Assembly: GCF_001006325.2 (NCBI RefSeq)
Contig: NZ_LBIA02000001.1
Location: 2,853,501-2,917,500, forward strand
Length of the DNA: 64,000 bases
Source of the DNA: Afipia massiliensis
GTDB lineage: Bacteria > Pseudomonadota > Alphaproteobacteria > Rhizobiales > Xanthobacteraceae
Direction: 5' to 3'
How positions within the stretch are numbered: position 1 is the stretch's first letter; the number at the start of each line of letters is the position of its first letter. The position numbers and the translations under genes were made by a program. The notes beneath the pieces were generated by a model. The model searched no databases and had not been told where the DNA came from. It saw nothing but the letters and a program-made list of their open reading frames with translations. This document shows positions 7,783 through 18,275 of this stretch, one piece after another.

Positions 7783-9585
7783 TTACGCGCTGGCGGCGAC
7801 CGGAGCCAGCGGGTTGGCTTCACGATGCTGCAGTCGGAAGAACGAGGCATAGCGTCCGCCGCGCCGCAGCAAGTCGTCATGACGGCCGGTCTCGACGATC
7901 ACGCCGTTCTCCACCACCAGAATCTGATCGGCATGCATGATGGTGTGCAGGCGGTGCGCAATGACGATGGTCGTGCGGTTCTGGCACAGATGCTCGATGG
8001 CTTCCTGCACCTGCTTCTCGGATTCGGAGTCCAGCGCCGCTGTGGCTTCATCGAGCAGGATGATCGGTGCATCCTTCACCAGCGCGCGGGCAATCGCAAT
8101 GCGCTGGCGCTGGCCGCCGGAGAGCTGCGTGCCGTGTTCGCCGACCGGCGTGTCGTAGCCGAGCGGGAAGCTCATGATGAAGTCATGGGCGCAGGCCGCT
8201 TTCGCAGCGTTGACGATCTCATCGTGCGACGCGCCGGGGCGGCCGAAGGCGATATTCTCGCGGATGGTGTCGCGGAACAGATAGACATCCTGTCCGACAT
8301 ACGCCGTCTGCTGGCGCAGCGAGCGCCGCGACACGTCTGAGATGATCTGCCCGTCGATGACGATCGCGCCGAACTTCGCCTCGTAAAGCCGCAGCAGCAG
8401 CGCCAGCACGGTGGACTTTCCGCCGCCGGACGGTCCGACCAGCGCGGTGACCTTGCCGGGCTCCGCAACAAAGCTCATCCGGTTGAGCACGGTCTCGTTG
8501 TTCCGATAGGCGAAGGTGACATCGCGGAACTCGACCTTGGCCTCGGTCAGCTTCAGCGCGGGCTTGTCGCTGTCGTCCGGTTCGGTCGCCGGGCTGTCGA
8601 CGATTTCCAGCAGCTTGCGGGCGCCGATCAAGTGACTGTTGAGTTCGATGTTGAGGCGCGCGAGGCGCTTGGCCGGTTCATAGGCCAGCAGGAACGCGGT
8701 AATGAACGAGAAGAACTGTCCCGGCGTGGCACCGGTCGCGATCACGCGATAGCCGCCATACATCAGGCAGCCTGCGATGGCGAAGCCGCCGAGCGTTTCC
8801 ATCAGCGGGCTGGAACGGCTTTGCACCCGCGCCATCTTGTTGGCATTGGCCTCGACCACGCCGATGCTCTTGTCGATCCGCGCCTGCATGGTGTCTTCGA
8901 GCGTGAAGGCCTTGACGGTGCGGATGCCTTGCAGGGACTCCTGCATGGTCTCGAGAATGTCGGCGTTGCCGGTGAACTGGTCGTGGGCGAGATGCTTGAT
9001 CCGGCGCACCAGCTTGCGGATGACGAACAGCGCCGGCGGCGCGACCAGCAGGCCGAACAGCGACATCCACGGGTCCTGAATGACCATCACGGCGGCAAGG
9101 CCGACCAGTGACAGGAAATCGCGGCCGACCGCGCTGATCAGGAGGCTCAACACCTGCGTCACGGCCTGCGCGCCGGCGGTCAGGCGCGCGAGGAATTCGG
9201 ACGAATGGCGCTCGGAAAAGAAGCCGACATTCTCGCGCATCAGCTTGGCGAACAGCCTGCGCTGGTTGCTGGCCAGAATGGCGTTGCTGATCTTCGACAG
9301 GATCACCGTATGACCGTAGGTCGCGGCACCCTTGAGCGTGAACAGAACGATGATCACCAGCGACAGCAGCACGATGCCGTGAACGCTGCGGTCGACATAG
9401 GTCTGGTTGATGACTTCGCCGAGCAACCAGGCCGCAGCCGCGGTGGTTCCCGCAGACACCGCCATCAGCGTGAACGCGACCGCGTAGCGCCGCCAATGCT
9501 GGAGGCCCTGTTCGGTGATCAGGCGGCGAATAAGGGCAGCCGCCCCATATGGGTCGTCGGTGATTTTTCGTGGAAGCTCGGTCAT
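7783..9585 (-). CDS. MsbA-like ABC exporter (fused permease-ATPase)
   Basis: A 600-residue half-transporter: membrane domain with about six helices over residues 30-320, then an ATPase with Walker A GPSGGGKST at 384-392, signature LSGGQ at 488-492, Walker B ILLDEA near 509-514 and H-loop IAHR. The architecture and the SSEFLARLTA and GIRTVKAF segments fit lipid A/lipid exporters of the MsbA type, which flip lipopolysaccharide core-lipid A across the inner membrane. It lies downstream of galE and close to the heptose genes, which supports an envelope role, but a drug exporter cannot be excluded. Confidence 0.85.
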   Translation of the reverse strand: MTELPRKITDDPYGAAALIRRLITEQGLQHWRRYAVAFTLMAVSAGTTAAAAWLLGEVINQTYVDRSVHGIVLLSLVIIVLFTLKGAATYGHTVILSKISNAILASNQRRLFAKLMRENVGFFSERHSSEFLARLTAGAQAVTQVLSLLISAVGRDFLSLVGLAAVMVIQDPWMSLFGLLVAPPALFVIRKLVRRIKHLAHDQFTGNADILETMQESLQGIRTVKAFTLEDTMQARIDKSIGVVEANANKMARVQSRSSPLMETLGGFAIAGCLMYGGYRVIATGATPGQFFSFITAFLLAYEPAKRLARLNIELNSHLIGARKLLEIVDSPATEPDDSDKPALKLTEAKVEFRDVTFAYRNNETVLNRMSFVAEPGKVTALVGPSGGGKSTVLALLLRLYEAKFGAIVIDGQIISDVSRRSLRQQTAYVGQDVYLFRDTIRENIAFGRPGASHDEIVNAAKAACAHDFIMSFPLGYDTPVGEHGTQLSGGQRQRIAIARALVKDAPIILLDEATAALDSESEKQVQEAIEHLCQNRTTIVIAHRLHTIMHADQILVVENGVIVETGRHDDLLRRGGRYASFFRLQHREANPLAPVAASA

Positions 9586-9704
9586 CCGCGTTCCATTAAC
9601 GGTTGGCGCAACCGGCGCCCCGTCAGGGTTTATGCGATGTCCGTCTCTTGCCCGCTATGAACCGGATTTTCAAGCGAAATCAGGGCTTTTTAGTCAATTC
9701 TACA

Positions 9705-10727
9705 CTACGCTGAGACTGCCTGCCGGCCGTCCCGCTGACGTTCGACAAGCAGCTTTTCCTCCCATGCCAGCGCATGGCGGGCGATGGTGTCGAGATTATC
9801 GTATTGCGGTGTCCAGTCCAGCGTGGCGCGGATGCGCGCGGTGTCGGCGATCATGGTCATGATGTCGCCGGGGCGGCGCTCGGCATACTGGACGGCGAAA
9901 TTGCGGCCCGAGGCGCGGCGCACGGCTTCGATGGTTTCGAGCACGGAATAGCCGCGGCCATAACCGCAATTCAGTGTGGCCGATGGACCGCCGCCTTCAA
10001 GATACGCAAGCGCTGCGCAATGGGCCTGCGCCAGATCGCTGACATGGATGAAATCGCGAACGCAACTTCCATCGACGGTCGGATAGTCGGTCCCGAACAC
10101 GTCGATCTTGGCGCGCTGGCCGGTCGCTGCTTCAACGGCAATCTTCAGAAGATGCGTTGCGCCGACAGTCGCGAGGCCGATGCGGGCCTGCGGATCGGCG
10201 CCGGCGACGTTGAAGTAACGCAGCACCACGTAATGCATCCCGTGCGCGGAGGCGACATCGTGCAGCATGATTTCGGTCATCAGTTTCGATGAGCCGTATG
10301 GCGACATCGGGCGCGTCGGCGCCTCTTCGGCAACAGGCGTCCGGTCGGGATTGCCATAGACGGCTGCGGTCGACGAGAAAATGAAGCGGCTGATGTTGCA
10401 CTTGACCGCCGCGTTGAGGAGGTTGCGCGTGGTCATCGTATTATTGCGGTAGTAGCCGAGCGGATCGCGCATCGAGTCCGGTACGACCACCGAGCCCGCG
10501 AAATGGACGATCGAATCGACATTGTGCGCGGCGATCACACCTTCGACGAGGTTTTCGTCAGAGACATCGCCGATGAACAGCGGCACGCCTTCCGGCAGGA
10601 ACTGCGAGAAGCCGGTTGAGAGATTGTCGACGACCACGACGCTTTCGCCCGCATCCACCAGCGCGCGAACCGTATGGCTGCCGATGTAACCTGCACCCCC
10701 GGTGACCAGTACTGTCATGGCGTTCAA
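9705..10727 (-). CDS. galE: UDP-glucose 4-epimerase
   Basis: A 340-residue short-chain dehydrogenase that interconverts UDP-glucose and UDP-galactose using bound NAD. The nucleotide motif GGAGYIG is at 10-16 and the catalytic Tyr144-x3-Lys148 lies in SPYGSSK, with Ser118/119 before it. A second Met at position 4 (10718) could be the true start. It is on the same strand as the MsbA-like exporter, 119 bp apart, and divergent from waaC, with a two-hairpin repeat element in the gap. It feeds galactose residues to LPS or exopolysaccharide. Confidence 0.92.
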   Translation of the reverse strand: MNAMTVLVTGGAGYIGSHTVRALVDAGESVVVVDNLSTGFSQFLPEGVPLFIGDVSDENLVEGVIAAHNVDSIVHFAGSVVVPDSMRDPLGYYRNNTMTTRNLLNAAVKCNISRFIFSSTAAVYGNPDRTPVAEEAPTRPMSPYGSSKLMTEIMLHDVASAHGMHYVVLRYFNVAGADPQARIGLATVGATHLLKIAVEAATGQRAKIDVFGTDYPTVDGSCVRDFIHVSDLAQAHCAALAYLEGGGPSATLNCGYGRGYSVLETIEAVRRASGRNFAVQYAERRPGDIMTMIADTARIRATLDWTPQYDNLDTIARHALAWEEKLLVERQRDGRQAVSA

Positions 10728-11089
10728 ACCCGTATTGTTTCCGCGCTCTGTCAGTCGCGCTTGCGCGGCGGAATGTGGAGCGAACTTGTTGCCGGAAGCT
10801 TGCAGAGAAACGATGGAAATGGGGTATAAGGCCGAACTTTCGCGCTGAATCCCTTGGATTTTCCCGCAGGAACGCGGTTTATGGTTTCCAAAACGTAACG
10901 CCAGTGTCCCGTATCCGACGTTCGCCTCACCTTGCAGCGCGTTCTGGGCGAACGTCGGATACGAAGGGACACTGGCAAAATATAATTCTAGTGATCCTTT
11001 GGTTCTGACATTCGTAAAGTGCCTGCGAAGGACATGATACGAATGTCAGAACAGGATCACTAATTTACGAGTCCGGGCCGATCACGCCG
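10728..11089. other. Divergent galE-waaC intergenic region
   Basis: This 362-bp gap should hold the promoters of galE and waaC. The part nearest galE (10728-10900) shows nothing I can name. The rest is occupied by a two-hairpin repeat element (10901-11063), which ends only 26 bases before the waaC start codon. Confidence 0.6.
10901..11063. repeat. Two-hairpin CTAG-ended element, copy 1
   Basis: Two adjacent long hairpins: A at 10901-10975 (CCAGTGTCCC ... GGGACACTGG) and B at 10988-11063 (CTAGTGATCC ... GGATCACTAA), separated by a 12-bp AT-rich spacer. Arm A contains GTATCCGACGTTCG and arm B GGTTCTGACATTCG, each repeated in complement. A 3-nt bulge sits in the 3' arm of A and in the 5' arm of B (TTT). 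Copies with the same plan are at 50029-50193 and 56089-56252. No T-run follows, so it is not a simple terminator. Confidence 0.88.
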
Positions 11090-12040
11090 ATGCATGGTAT
11101 TATGTTCATCAAGACGTCATCGCTCGGCGATGTCGTGCATCACATGCCGGCGGTGACCGATGCGCACCGGCGCTGGCCCGATGCGCGGATGACGTGGGTG
11201 GTTGAAGAAGGATTCGCGCCACTGGCGCGGCTTCATCCAGCCATCAGTGAGGTGATTTCGGTTTCGACGCGGCGCTGGCGATCCCAACTGCTGCGCGGGG
11301 CGACCTGGACCGAAGTGTCGGCCTTCAAGGCCAGGCTGAGGTCGATCAAGGCCGAAAAGGTGATCGACACGCAGGGCCTGATCCGGTCGGCACTGATCGC
11401 GTGGACTGCCACGGGTGAGCGGCACGGATACAACGCGTCGAGCATTCGGGAGCCGATGGCGTCGTGGTTCTATGACATCAAGCATGCGGTCGCGCGCGAT
11501 CAGCATGCGGTGACGCGCAACCGGCTGCTGACCGGATTGAGTCTTGGCTATTCGCCGGACGCGACAATCGACTACGGACTGGTCAAACCGCCAAAAGATG
11601 GTTGCGCTCCTTATGCCGTGTTGCTGCATGGCACGTCACGCGCGGCAAAGGAGTGGCGCGAGGTTGACTGGATCGGCACCGGCAAATGGCTGCGCGGGCA
11701 GGGTCTCGACGTGGTGCTGCCATGGGGGAATGAGCGCGAGCGCTTGCGCTGCGAGCGTCTCGCGGCCGCGATTCCCGGAAGCCGCATTCTCGACCGTCAG
11801 CCGCTCGATGCAACGGCGAAAGTGATCGCCAATGCCGCGTTGGTGATTGGCGTCGATACCGGGTTGCTGCATCTGGCTGCTGCCTACAGTGTGCCGCTGA
11901 TAGCAGTGTTTCTCGCGACCGATCCCGGTCTGACTGGCCCCGTCGGCAACGGCTCGATCACGGTGGTCGGCGGCAAGGATGTTTACCCGTCATTCGAACG
12001 GGTGACCGAGGCGGCGCAGAAACTGTCGCTTACGCTTTGA
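11090..12040 (+). CDS. waaC: LPS heptosyltransferase I
   Basis: A 316-residue GT9-family enzyme that adds the first L,D-heptose from ADP-heptose to Kdo of lipid A at the inner face of the membrane. The N terminus has the family motif [14 protein letters not shown], the middle has [10 protein letters not shown] and the C-terminal donor site has [15 protein letters not shown] 11090 and ATG 11102 are both possible starts. Its 3' end overlaps the convergent gmhB by 11 bp. It lies with the entire ADP-heptose pathway. Confidence 0.9.
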   Translation: MHGIMFIKTSSLGDVVHHMPAVTDAHRRWPDARMTWVVEEGFAPLARLHPAISEVISVSTRRWRSQLLRGATWTEVSAFKARLRSIKAEKVIDTQGLIRSALIAWTATGERHGYNASSIREPMASWFYDIKHAVARDQHAVTRNRLLTGLSLGYSPDATIDYGLVKPPKDGCAPYAVLLHGTSRAAKEWREVDWIGTGKWLRGQGLDVVLPWGNERERLRCERLAAAIPGSRILDRQPLDATAKVIANAALVIGVDTGLLHLAAAYSVPLIAVFLATDPGLTGPVGNGSITVVGGKDVYPSFERVTEAAQKLSLTL

Positions 12041-12560
12041 TGCGCTTCGTCAGGATTGCTTCGACAAAGCCCGAAAGATCGTTGCCGGAAAACAGATAAC
12101 CTTCGATGCCCGCTGCGGCACCCGCATCGAGATCGCGCTGCTTGTCACCAATGACGAAACTGCGCTCCTTGTCGACCGGCCAGTGCTTCATGAGATCGAG
12201 GATCATCCCCGACTGCGGTTTGCGCCAGTGGCACTCGCGCGTATAGGCCGGGACCGTGCCGTCAGGATGATGTGGGCAGTAGCGAAAGTCGTCGATGCGT
12301 GCGCCGTCGCGCGCCAGTTCATCTCGCATCCAGTTGTGAAGGGTGCGCACATCCTCCTCGGAGAAAAAGCCGCGCGCGACGCCGGACTGGTTGGTGAAGA
12401 CGAAGACGTAATAGCCGGCGTCGTTCAGCGCTTTTATCGCGGTGGTTATTCCCGGCATCCAGCGAAGCCGCTCGCGGGTGCCGACATAGGCATCGTCGAG
12501 ATTGATGACGCCGTCGCGGTCGAGGAGCGCCGCCGGCTTTCGCGTTAGGCTGCCCGTCAT
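12030..12560 (-). CDS. gmhB: D-glycero-D-manno-heptose 1,7-bisphosphate phosphatase
   Basis: A 176-residue HAD-superfamily phosphatase that removes the 7-phosphate in ADP-heptose synthesis. Catalytic Asp14 and Asp16 are in LLDRDGVIN, the motif FTNQSG follows, and a zinc loop is visible as YCPHHPDG ... ECHWRKP. The C-terminal motif [11 protein letters not shown] completes the active site. The start codon overlaps the gmhA stop as ATGA, so gmhA and gmhB are coupled. It is convergent with waaC, with 11 shared base pairs. Confidence 0.92.
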   Translation of the reverse strand: MTGSLTRKPAALLDRDGVINLDDAYVGTRERLRWMPGITTAIKALNDAGYYVFVFTNQSGVARGFFSEEDVRTLHNWMRDELARDGARIDDFRYCPHHPDGTVPAYTRECHWRKPQSGMILDLMKHWPVDKERSFVIGDKQRDLDAGAAAGIEGYLFSGNDLSGFVEAILTKRIKA

Positions 12561-13150
12561 GCGGTCTTCGGTGCGCCGGTCAGCGCCTGTTCGACATCGT
12601 CACAGATTGCATGCATCGCCATCATGTGAACTTGCTGGACCACAGGCGTGTCGTCGGTGGGAGCGACGAACAGATGATCGCACGACGCGCGCATGCTTTC
12701 GCCTTTCGTGCCGGTGAAGCCGACGGTCGTGACGCCCATGTCGCGTGCTGCTTTAAGTGCTGCAAGGATGTTCGGCGAGCGACCGGACGTCGTCAGTGCA
12801 AACAACACGTCGCCGGGACGGGCGAGGCCCTGCACCTGTCGCGTGAAGATTTGCTCGAAGCCGTAGTCGTTGGCGATGGCTGTCAGCGCGGAGGTGTCGG
12901 TGGTCAGGGCGATCGCGGCCCAGCCGTGGCGTTCCTGTTTGTAGCGGCCGACGATTTCGGCAGCGATGTGCTGGGCATCCGCGGCGCTGCCGCCATTGCC
13001 GATCAGGAGCAGCTTGTTGCCAGCTCTCAACGCGTCTGCCACAGCCCGCGCAATCGTGTGCGTCGTTGCAAGCAGTTCATTGCTCTGCACGGCCTCGGTC
13101 AGCCCGGCGAGCGAGCTCTGAAAATGCGCCGCGATCCGATCCTGGCTCAC
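12557..13150 (-). CDS. gmhA: Sedoheptulose 7-phosphate isomerase
   Basis: A 197-residue SIS-domain protein that makes D-glycero-D-manno-heptose 7-phosphate, the first step of ADP-heptose synthesis. The zinc ligands His61 and Glu65 lie in [14 protein letters not shown], and Gln172 and His180 near the C terminus match the other two ligands known in the E. coli enzyme. The serine-rich phosphate loop TTSGRSPN is present. It overlaps gmhB by 4 bp and follows waaF on the same strand after 92 bp. Confidence 0.94.
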   Translation of the reverse strand: MSQDRIAAHFQSSLAGLTEAVQSNELLATTHTIARAVADALRAGNKLLLIGNGGSAADAQHIAAEIVGRYKQERHGWAAIALTTDTSALTAIANDYGFEQIFTRQVQGLARPGDVLFALTTSGRSPNILAALKAARDMGVTTVGFTGTKGESMRASCDHLFVAPTDDTPVVQQVHMMAMHAICDDVEQALTGAPKTA

Positions 13151-13242
13151 ATGTCACCGCGTTTGTTCAGGTTGCAGGTCAGTGGTGGTCACGAGTGGTA
13201 GTCATGGTGCGATACGGGCGCAAGTGCGGCCACGGTTCGAGA

Positions 13243-14319
13243 TTAACGCGCAACGCCGGCGCCAGCCGTCGCCATCACGCCTTGCGCGATCTCAACGACC
13301 TCCGATGCCGGGATATCGCGCATGCAGTGGTGATCGTTCTGGGTGCAGACCGGACGATGACAGGGCTGGCAGGGCAGGTCGGTTGCCCGCTTGATGGTGG
13401 CGGCGAGGCCGTTCAGCGGGGCCCAGTGGTAGGGACTGGTCGGGCCGAAGATTCCGATCGCCGGTGTGCCGATGGCAGCGGCGATGTGCATCAGGCCGGA
13501 GTCGTTGGAAATGACGGTTTTCGCAGCCGCCATCGCCATGATGCCGTTGCGCAGATCCGTACCGGTCAGGTCGCGAACGCGTGGTCCTGCGAAATTGACG
13601 ATCTCGGTGGCGATGGCTTTTTCACCAGGGCCGCCGACCACCCAGACGTCGAGGCCCTGCTCGGCGAACATGCGGGCCGCCTCTGCATAATAGGTCCAGC
13701 GCTTGGAGACGCCGACCGATCCGGGGGCCAGCGCGACCGCGGCGCTTTGGCCCAGATTGTTGGCCTGACGCCAGGCCGCGACTTCCGCCGGCGGCACCAC
13801 GAGTTGTGGAACCGGCCACTGTTTTGGCAGCGGGGCATCGGCGGGCAGGGCGAGGGCGGCATTCTTGTCGATAAAGCGGGGCATCTTTCGCTCGCCCCAG
13901 CGCCAGTCATTGACCAGCCCGAAACGGACCTCTCCGACGAAGCCGGTCCGCTGCGGAATGCCTGCGAGGGTAGGGGCGATGGCCGCCTTCCATGTCCTCG
14001 GCATCACCAGGGCCGTGCCATAGCCCGCTTCGCGGAACTGGCTGGCCAGCGTCCACTGCTTTTTCAGGGCGAGCCGTCCGCGCGGCAGGTCCCAGACGAT
14101 GCCGCGGCGGACGCCGGGCATATAGTCCACCAGCGGGGCGCACAGGCTCGTTACCAGAAGATCGACCGGCCGGTTCGGCCAGCGCTCCTTGAGCACCCGC
14201 ACCACGGTGTGACCACGGACGAAATCGCCGATCCACATGTACGGAATCACCAGAACCGGGCTGGTTTCCGATGGGTCGGGCGAAACCTTCAATTCGCTTA
14301 GAAATGAATTTTTATTCAT
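13243..14319 (-). CDS. waaF: LPS heptosyltransferase II
   Basis: A 358-residue GT9 enzyme adding the second heptose to the inner core. It shows VIPYMWIGDFVRGHTVV at the N terminus, MPRTWKAAIAPTLAGI in the acceptor domain and SNDSGLMHIAAAIGTPAIGI in the ADP-heptose site; the cysteine-rich CQPCHRPVC near the C terminus is typical of WaaF. The first codons (MNKNSF) coincide with an AT-rich perfect inverted repeat at 14302-14321. It is first on the minus strand of waaF-gmhA-gmhB and divergent from hldD. Confidence 0.93.
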   Translation of the reverse strand: MNKNSFLSELKVSPDPSETSPVLVIPYMWIGDFVRGHTVVRVLKERWPNRPVDLLVTSLCAPLVDYMPGVRRGIVWDLPRGRLALKKQWTLASQFREAGYGTALVMPRTWKAAIAPTLAGIPQRTGFVGEVRFGLVNDWRWGERKMPRFIDKNAALALPADAPLPKQWPVPQLVVPPAEVAAWRQANNLGQSAAVALAPGSVGVSKRWTYYAEAARMFAEQGLDVWVVGGPGEKAIATEIVNFAGPRVRDLTGTDLRNGIMAMAAAKTVISNDSGLMHIAAAIGTPAIGIFGPTSPYHWAPLNGLAATIKRATDLPCQPCHRPVCTQNDHHCMRDIPASEVVEIAQGVMATAGAGVAR

Positions 14320-14321
14320 TT
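14302..14321. repeat. AT-rich inverted repeat over the waaF start codon
   Basis: AAATGAAT, four T and ATTCATTT form an 8-bp perfect stem that contains the waaF start codon and its first codons. It stands out in a GC-rich surrounding. It could tune waaF translation or be an operator, but there is only one copy. Confidence 0.45.
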
Positions 14322-14521
14322 ATTGAAGGGCTTTGCAGCCGTTTCCGTGGCTCGGGAGAATTGTGCACGATCAGCCGGTTACCGCGTCACTTGCGCGGCG
14401 TCCAGATGCGTTTTTGCTCCGTCGGGATGGACGCTGCCCTTCACCACACCAGTGGACGTGAGTTGCTTGCCGGGCAGGAGTGAGGCAAAGGTGACCCGCG
14501 TCAATTGGGCGGGATTCCTTC

Positions 14522-15502
14522 ATGCTGCTGGTGACCGGCGGAGCCGGTTTTATCGGATCGAACGTCGTCGCTGCCCTCAACGATGCGGGCCGCGCGGACG
14601 TGGCCGTCTGTGATTTTCTCGGATCTGACGGCAAGTGGCGCAATCTCGCCAAGCGGCAGCTCGCGGACATCGTTCCGCCCGCGGAACTGACGCCATGGCT
14701 GGCCGGGCGCAAGCTCGACGCGGTCATTCACCTCGGCGCGATCTCGGAGACCACGGCCACCGACGGCGATCTCGTCATCGAGACCAATTTCCGGCTCTCG
14801 ATGCGGCTGCTCGACTGGTGCACGGCGAACTCCGTTCCGTTCATCTATGCGTCGTCTGCCTCGACCTATGGCGACGGCGAACAGGGTTTTCGGGACGATG
14901 CCTCCCTCGATGCCCTGAAAAAGCTTCGGCCGATGAACCTCTACGGCTGGAGCAAGCATCTGTTCGACATGGCGGTGGTTGGGCGGCTTGCGAAGGGTGA
15001 GACGATGCCGCCGCAATGGGCTGGCCTCAAGTTTTTCAACGTGTTCGGCCCGAACGAATACCACAAGGGCACGATGATGAGCGTGCTGGCGCGCCGCTTC
15101 GACGACATCAGGTCCGGCCGCACCGTGCAGTTGTTCAAGTCGCATCGTGACGGGATTGCGGATGGCGACCAGCGGCGCGATTTCATTCACGTGGACGACG
15201 TCGTGCGCGTCATCATGTGGCTGCTGGCAACGCGCTCCGTGAACGGCATCTACAATGTCGGCACCGGCAAGGCGCGCAGCTTCCGCGATCTGATTCTTTC
15301 AGCATATGGTGCGCTCGGCGCCAAGCCGAACATCGAATACATCGACATGCCGGAACAAATTCGCGGCAGTTACCAGTACTTCACCGAAGCAGAGGTCGAT
15401 CATCTGCGCGGCGCAGGTTACAATGGCGGCTTCACGGCGCTGGAAGATGCTGTCGGCAGCTATGTCAGGGATTTTCTCGACCGGCCCGATCGCTACCGTT
15501 GA
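14522..15502 (+). CDS. hldD: ADP-glycero-manno-heptose 6-epimerase
   Basis: A 326-residue SDR enzyme that converts ADP-D-glycero-D-manno-heptose to the L,D form, the last step of the pathway. It has VTGGAGFIGSN at the N terminus, the Tyr141-x3-Lys145 pair in YGWSKHLFD, and the family phrase KFFNVFGPNEYHKG. A GCGGGATT ribosome site precedes the ATG. hldE follows 27 bp later on the same strand. Confidence 0.95.
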   Translation: MLLVTGGAGFIGSNVVAALNDAGRADVAVCDFLGSDGKWRNLAKRQLADIVPPAELTPWLAGRKLDAVIHLGAISETTATDGDLVIETNFRLSMRLLDWCTANSVPFIYASSASTYGDGEQGFRDDASLDALKKLRPMNLYGWSKHLFDMAVVGRLAKGETMPPQWAGLKFFNVFGPNEYHKGTMMSVLARRFDDIRSGRTVQLFKSHRDGIADGDQRRDFIHVDDVVRVIMWLLATRSVNGIYNVGTGKARSFRDLILSAYGALGAKPNIEYIDMPEQIRGSYQYFTEAEVDHLRGAGYNGGFTALEDAVGSYVRDFLDRPDRYR

Positions 15503-15529
15503 TCGTGCAACAGGGATACAGGCGTTCTC

Positions 15530-17002
15530 ATGTTCGATTTTGACGCGCTGTCGCAAGCGATTGTCCGCCAAACCGTGCTGTGCGTCGGCGACGTGATGCT
15601 GGATGAGTTCGTCTATGGCGAAGTATCCCGCATCTCGCCGGAAGCGCCTGCGCCGGTGATCGCGGCTCGGCGCAGCGAGATCAATGTCGGGGGCGCGGGC
15701 AACGTGGCGCGCAACATCGCCTCGCTCGGGGCACGATGCATTTTCGTGGGTCTGGTCGGCAATGACGCTGCCGGCGAGACATTGAAGTCAGAACTGGCGA
15801 AGGAAAGCCTGATCGAGCCGGTTCTGGTGACCGATCCGGCGCGGCCGACCACGCGCAAGGTGCGCTTTGTCTCGGAGCATTTCTCGACGCACATGCTGCG
15901 CGCGGACTGGGAGCTATCGGCTCCGGCGTCGGAAGTCACCGAACGCAAGTTGATTGATGCCGTCGTCTCGGCGCTGCCACGGGCGGACATCGTGCTGCTG
16001 TCGGACTATGCGAAGGGCGTCCTGACTGCGCGGGTGATCCGCAACATCATCGATGCGGCGCGCAAGCTCGGCAAACGAGTGATTGTCGATCCGAAAAGCG
16101 CGAATCTTGCGATCTATCGCGGCGCGACGCTGCTGACACCGAACCGCAAGGAGTTTGCCGAGGCGACGCGGCGGCGCATCCAGTCCGACGCCGACATTGC
16201 CGATGCTTCGATCGAGGCATTGCGCACCGCCGATGCTGAGGCGATCCTTGTGACCCAGAGCGAAGACGGCATGACGCTGGCGCATCGCGACGGCAGCCTG
16301 ATCCATGTTCCGGCCCAGCCCGCGAAGGTGCGCGATGTGTCGGGTGCCGGCGACACCGTGGCCGCGGTGCTGGCGGTGACGCTGGCGGCGGGGACGGACT
16401 GGGATACATCGTTGCGCTGCGCGACGGCGGCGGCCGCCGTGGCGGTCAGCAAGCCCGGCACGGCGACGGTTTCGCTGGCCGAACTGCGCCGAAAGATTTT
16501 GCCGCATGCCTCGCTCGCGGCGGAAGAGAAAATCGCCTCCAGTGCTGCGGGTCTTGATGCACAACTTGCCGAGTGGCGCAGGCAGGGATTGCGCGTCGGT
16601 TTCACCAACGGCTGTTTCGATATTCTGCATCCGGGGCATGTCCGGGTGGTGACGCAGGCGCGCGCTGCGTGCGACCGCCTGATCGTCGGCCTCAACAGTG
16701 ATGCGTCGGTGCGGCGTCTCAAGGGAGCGGAGCGACCGGTGCAGGACGAGCGCGCTCGCGCCGAAGTCCTTGCAGCGCTTGAGGCGGTCGATCTCGTTGT
16801 CATTTTTGAGCAGGATACGCCGCTGGAATTGATTACGCAGATCAAGCCCAGCGTGCTGGTCAAGGGCGGCGACTACACCCGCGAGCAGGTCGTGGGCCAC
16901 GAAATCGTGGCAGCCAACGGCGGTGAGGTTGTGCTCGTCGATATCCTGCCGGGTCACAGCACCACATCGCTGGTCAAGCGCGCGCGAGAGAACAAGGCAT
17001 GA
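15530..17002 (+). CDS. hldE: Bifunctional heptose-7-phosphate kinase / heptose-1-phosphate adenylyltransferase
   Basis: A 490-residue fusion. Residues 1 to about 330 form a ribokinase-like (PfkB) kinase with [10 protein letters not shown] and the anion-hole motif SGAGDT (Asp275 as base). Residues from about 350 form a nucleotidyltransferase with [12 protein letters not shown] near 357-368. It phosphorylates heptose 7-phosphate at C1 and later adenylylates heptose 1-phosphate. With gmhA, gmhB and hldD the pathway is complete within 5 kb. Its stop overlaps the next start as ATGA. Confidence 0.96.
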   Translation: MFDFDALSQAIVRQTVLCVGDVMLDEFVYGEVSRISPEAPAPVIAARRSEINVGGAGNVARNIASLGARCIFVGLVGNDAAGETLKSELAKESLIEPVLVTDPARPTTRKVRFVSEHFSTHMLRADWELSAPASEVTERKLIDAVVSALPRADIVLLSDYAKGVLTARVIRNIIDAARKLGKRVIVDPKSANLAIYRGATLLTPNRKEFAEATRRRIQSDADIADASIEALRTADAEAILVTQSEDGMTLAHRDGSLIHVPAQPAKVRDVSGAGDTVAAVLAVTLAAGTDWDTSLRCATAAAAVAVSKPGTATVSLAELRRKILPHASLAAEEKIASSAAGLDAQLAEWRRQGLRVGFTNGCFDILHPGHVRVVTQARAACDRLIVGLNSDASVRRLKGAERPVQDERARAEVLAALEAVDLVVIFEQDTPLELITQIKPSVLVKGGDYTREQVVGHEIVAANGGEVVLVDILPGHSTTSLVKRARENKA

Positions 17003-18273
17003 CCGCGAACGCGTCCGATCTCTCGGCTCACGTGTCAACTTCAGTCTGGCGCAACACGGCCGCATGGACAAAGGCTGCAGATATCGCGGTGGTTCTGATC
17101 GCCATCTCGCTGCCGTGGTCGACCTCGCTGGTCGCGATCTTTGCGGTGGCGTGGCTTATGTTCCTGATTCCGACGATCGAGTGGCAGGGGTTTCTTGAAT
17201 CGATCAAGCGGCCGGCTTGTGCTGCCCCGCTTCTGCTTTTCGCGCTCGCCGTCGCTGGTACGCTGTGGGCTGCGGACATTTCCTGGTCGGACCGGCTGCG
17301 CGGCATTAATCCGGCCGCCAAGCTGCTCGCTATCCCGGTTCTGATCTATCACTTTGAAAGATCGGGGCGGGGACTGTGGGTGATGCTCGCGTTTCTCGCG
17401 TCATGCACAGCGGTGATGCTGACGTCGTGGCTGATGTTCGTGGACCCTCGCATACTGCTGAACCCATTGCGTTCACCCGGTGTTCCGGTCAAGAACTACA
17501 TAGCGCAGAGTCAGGAATTCGCGCTCTGCGCCTTCGCGGCCTTCGGAGCGGCAGTCTATTTGCTGAAAGCGCAGCGGAAGGCATGGGCCGCGCTTCTTCT
17601 GGTTCTCGGCATCGGCTTTCTCGCCAATATGGTTTTTGTCGCGAGTTCGCGAACTGTTTTCGTCTGCATCCCGGTGCTGATTGTCATTTTCGCCGCAAAG
17701 CACTTCAGCACGCGCGGCTTTTTGTTGCTGATGGCCGCCGTGATTGCGGCCAGCGCGCTCGCGTGGACAGCGTCGCCTTACTTGCGTATGCGGGCGGGGA
17801 TGATCGGTATCGAATATCAGCGCTATCATGAAAGCAACGCCGTGACGTCCGTCGGCGAGCGGCTCGAATTCTGGCGCAAGTCGATCAAGTTCGTCGCGGA
17901 GGCGCCGCTCGTCGGTCACGGAACGGGATCGACGAAAACATTGTTCACGCAGGACGCGGTCGGGCAGACCGGCGCGTCAGCCCAGATCATCGGCAATCCG
18001 CACAACCAGACGCTCAACGTGGCCGTGCAATGGGGCTTGATCGGTTGTCTCGCCTTGTATGCGATGTGGGTTGTGCATCTCAGGCTGTTCTCTGGAGTTG
18101 GCCTTGCGGCGTGGGTGGGCCTGGTCGCGGTGGTCGAAAATTTTGTCAGCTCGCTACTGAATTCGCATCTCTTTGATTTTCACGAAGGGTGGATCTACGT
18201 GTTGGCTGTCGGCGTGGCGGGGGGCATGGTTGCGCGCGCTTCTCGCACAGAAGATTCCGCAGGACAGGCATAG
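16999..18273 (+). CDS. O-antigen ligase/polymerase family membrane protein
   Basis: A 424-residue polytopic inner-membrane protein with about ten hydrophobic helices and a large periplasmic loop between the later helices, the plan of WaaL ligases and Wzy polymerases. The loop holds [12 protein letters not shown] and [16 protein letters not shown], a His-Asn motif typical of the family. It would join undecaprenyl-linked O-chains to the core, or polymerise repeat units. The 4-bp overlap with hldE and the location in the core block favour ligase. Confidence 0.8.
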   Translation: MTANASDLSAHVSTSVWRNTAAWTKAADIAVVLIAISLPWSTSLVAIFAVAWLMFLIPTIEWQGFLESIKRPACAAPLLLFALAVAGTLWAADISWSDRLRGINPAAKLLAIPVLIYHFERSGRGLWVMLAFLASCTAVMLTSWLMFVDPRILLNPLRSPGVPVKNYIAQSQEFALCAFAAFGAAVYLLKAQRKAWAALLLVLGIGFLANMVFVASSRTVFVCIPVLIVIFAAKHFSTRGFLLLMAAVIAASALAWTASPYLRMRAGMIGIEYQRYHESNAVTSVGERLEFWRKSIKFVAEAPLVGHGTGSTKTLFTQDAVGQTGASAQIIGNPHNQTLNVAVQWGLIGCLALYAMWVVHLRLFSGVGLAAWVGLVAVVENFVSSLLNSHLFDFHEGWIYVLAVGVAGGMVARASRTEDSAGQA

Positions 18274-18275
18274 TC

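Noticed and set aside
6952-8340. Open frame of 462 codons on the plus strand
   Set aside because: Antisense to the FAH-family gene and the ATPase domain of the ABC exporter; no recognisable protein.
10901-11063. Reading the two-hairpin elements as intrinsic terminators
   Set aside because: No T run follows the stems, and two of the three copies lie between divergent genes where a terminator is not needed.
13066-14301. Open frame of 411 codons on the plus strand opposite waaF
   Set aside because: Shadow of waaF, which has clear family motifs.
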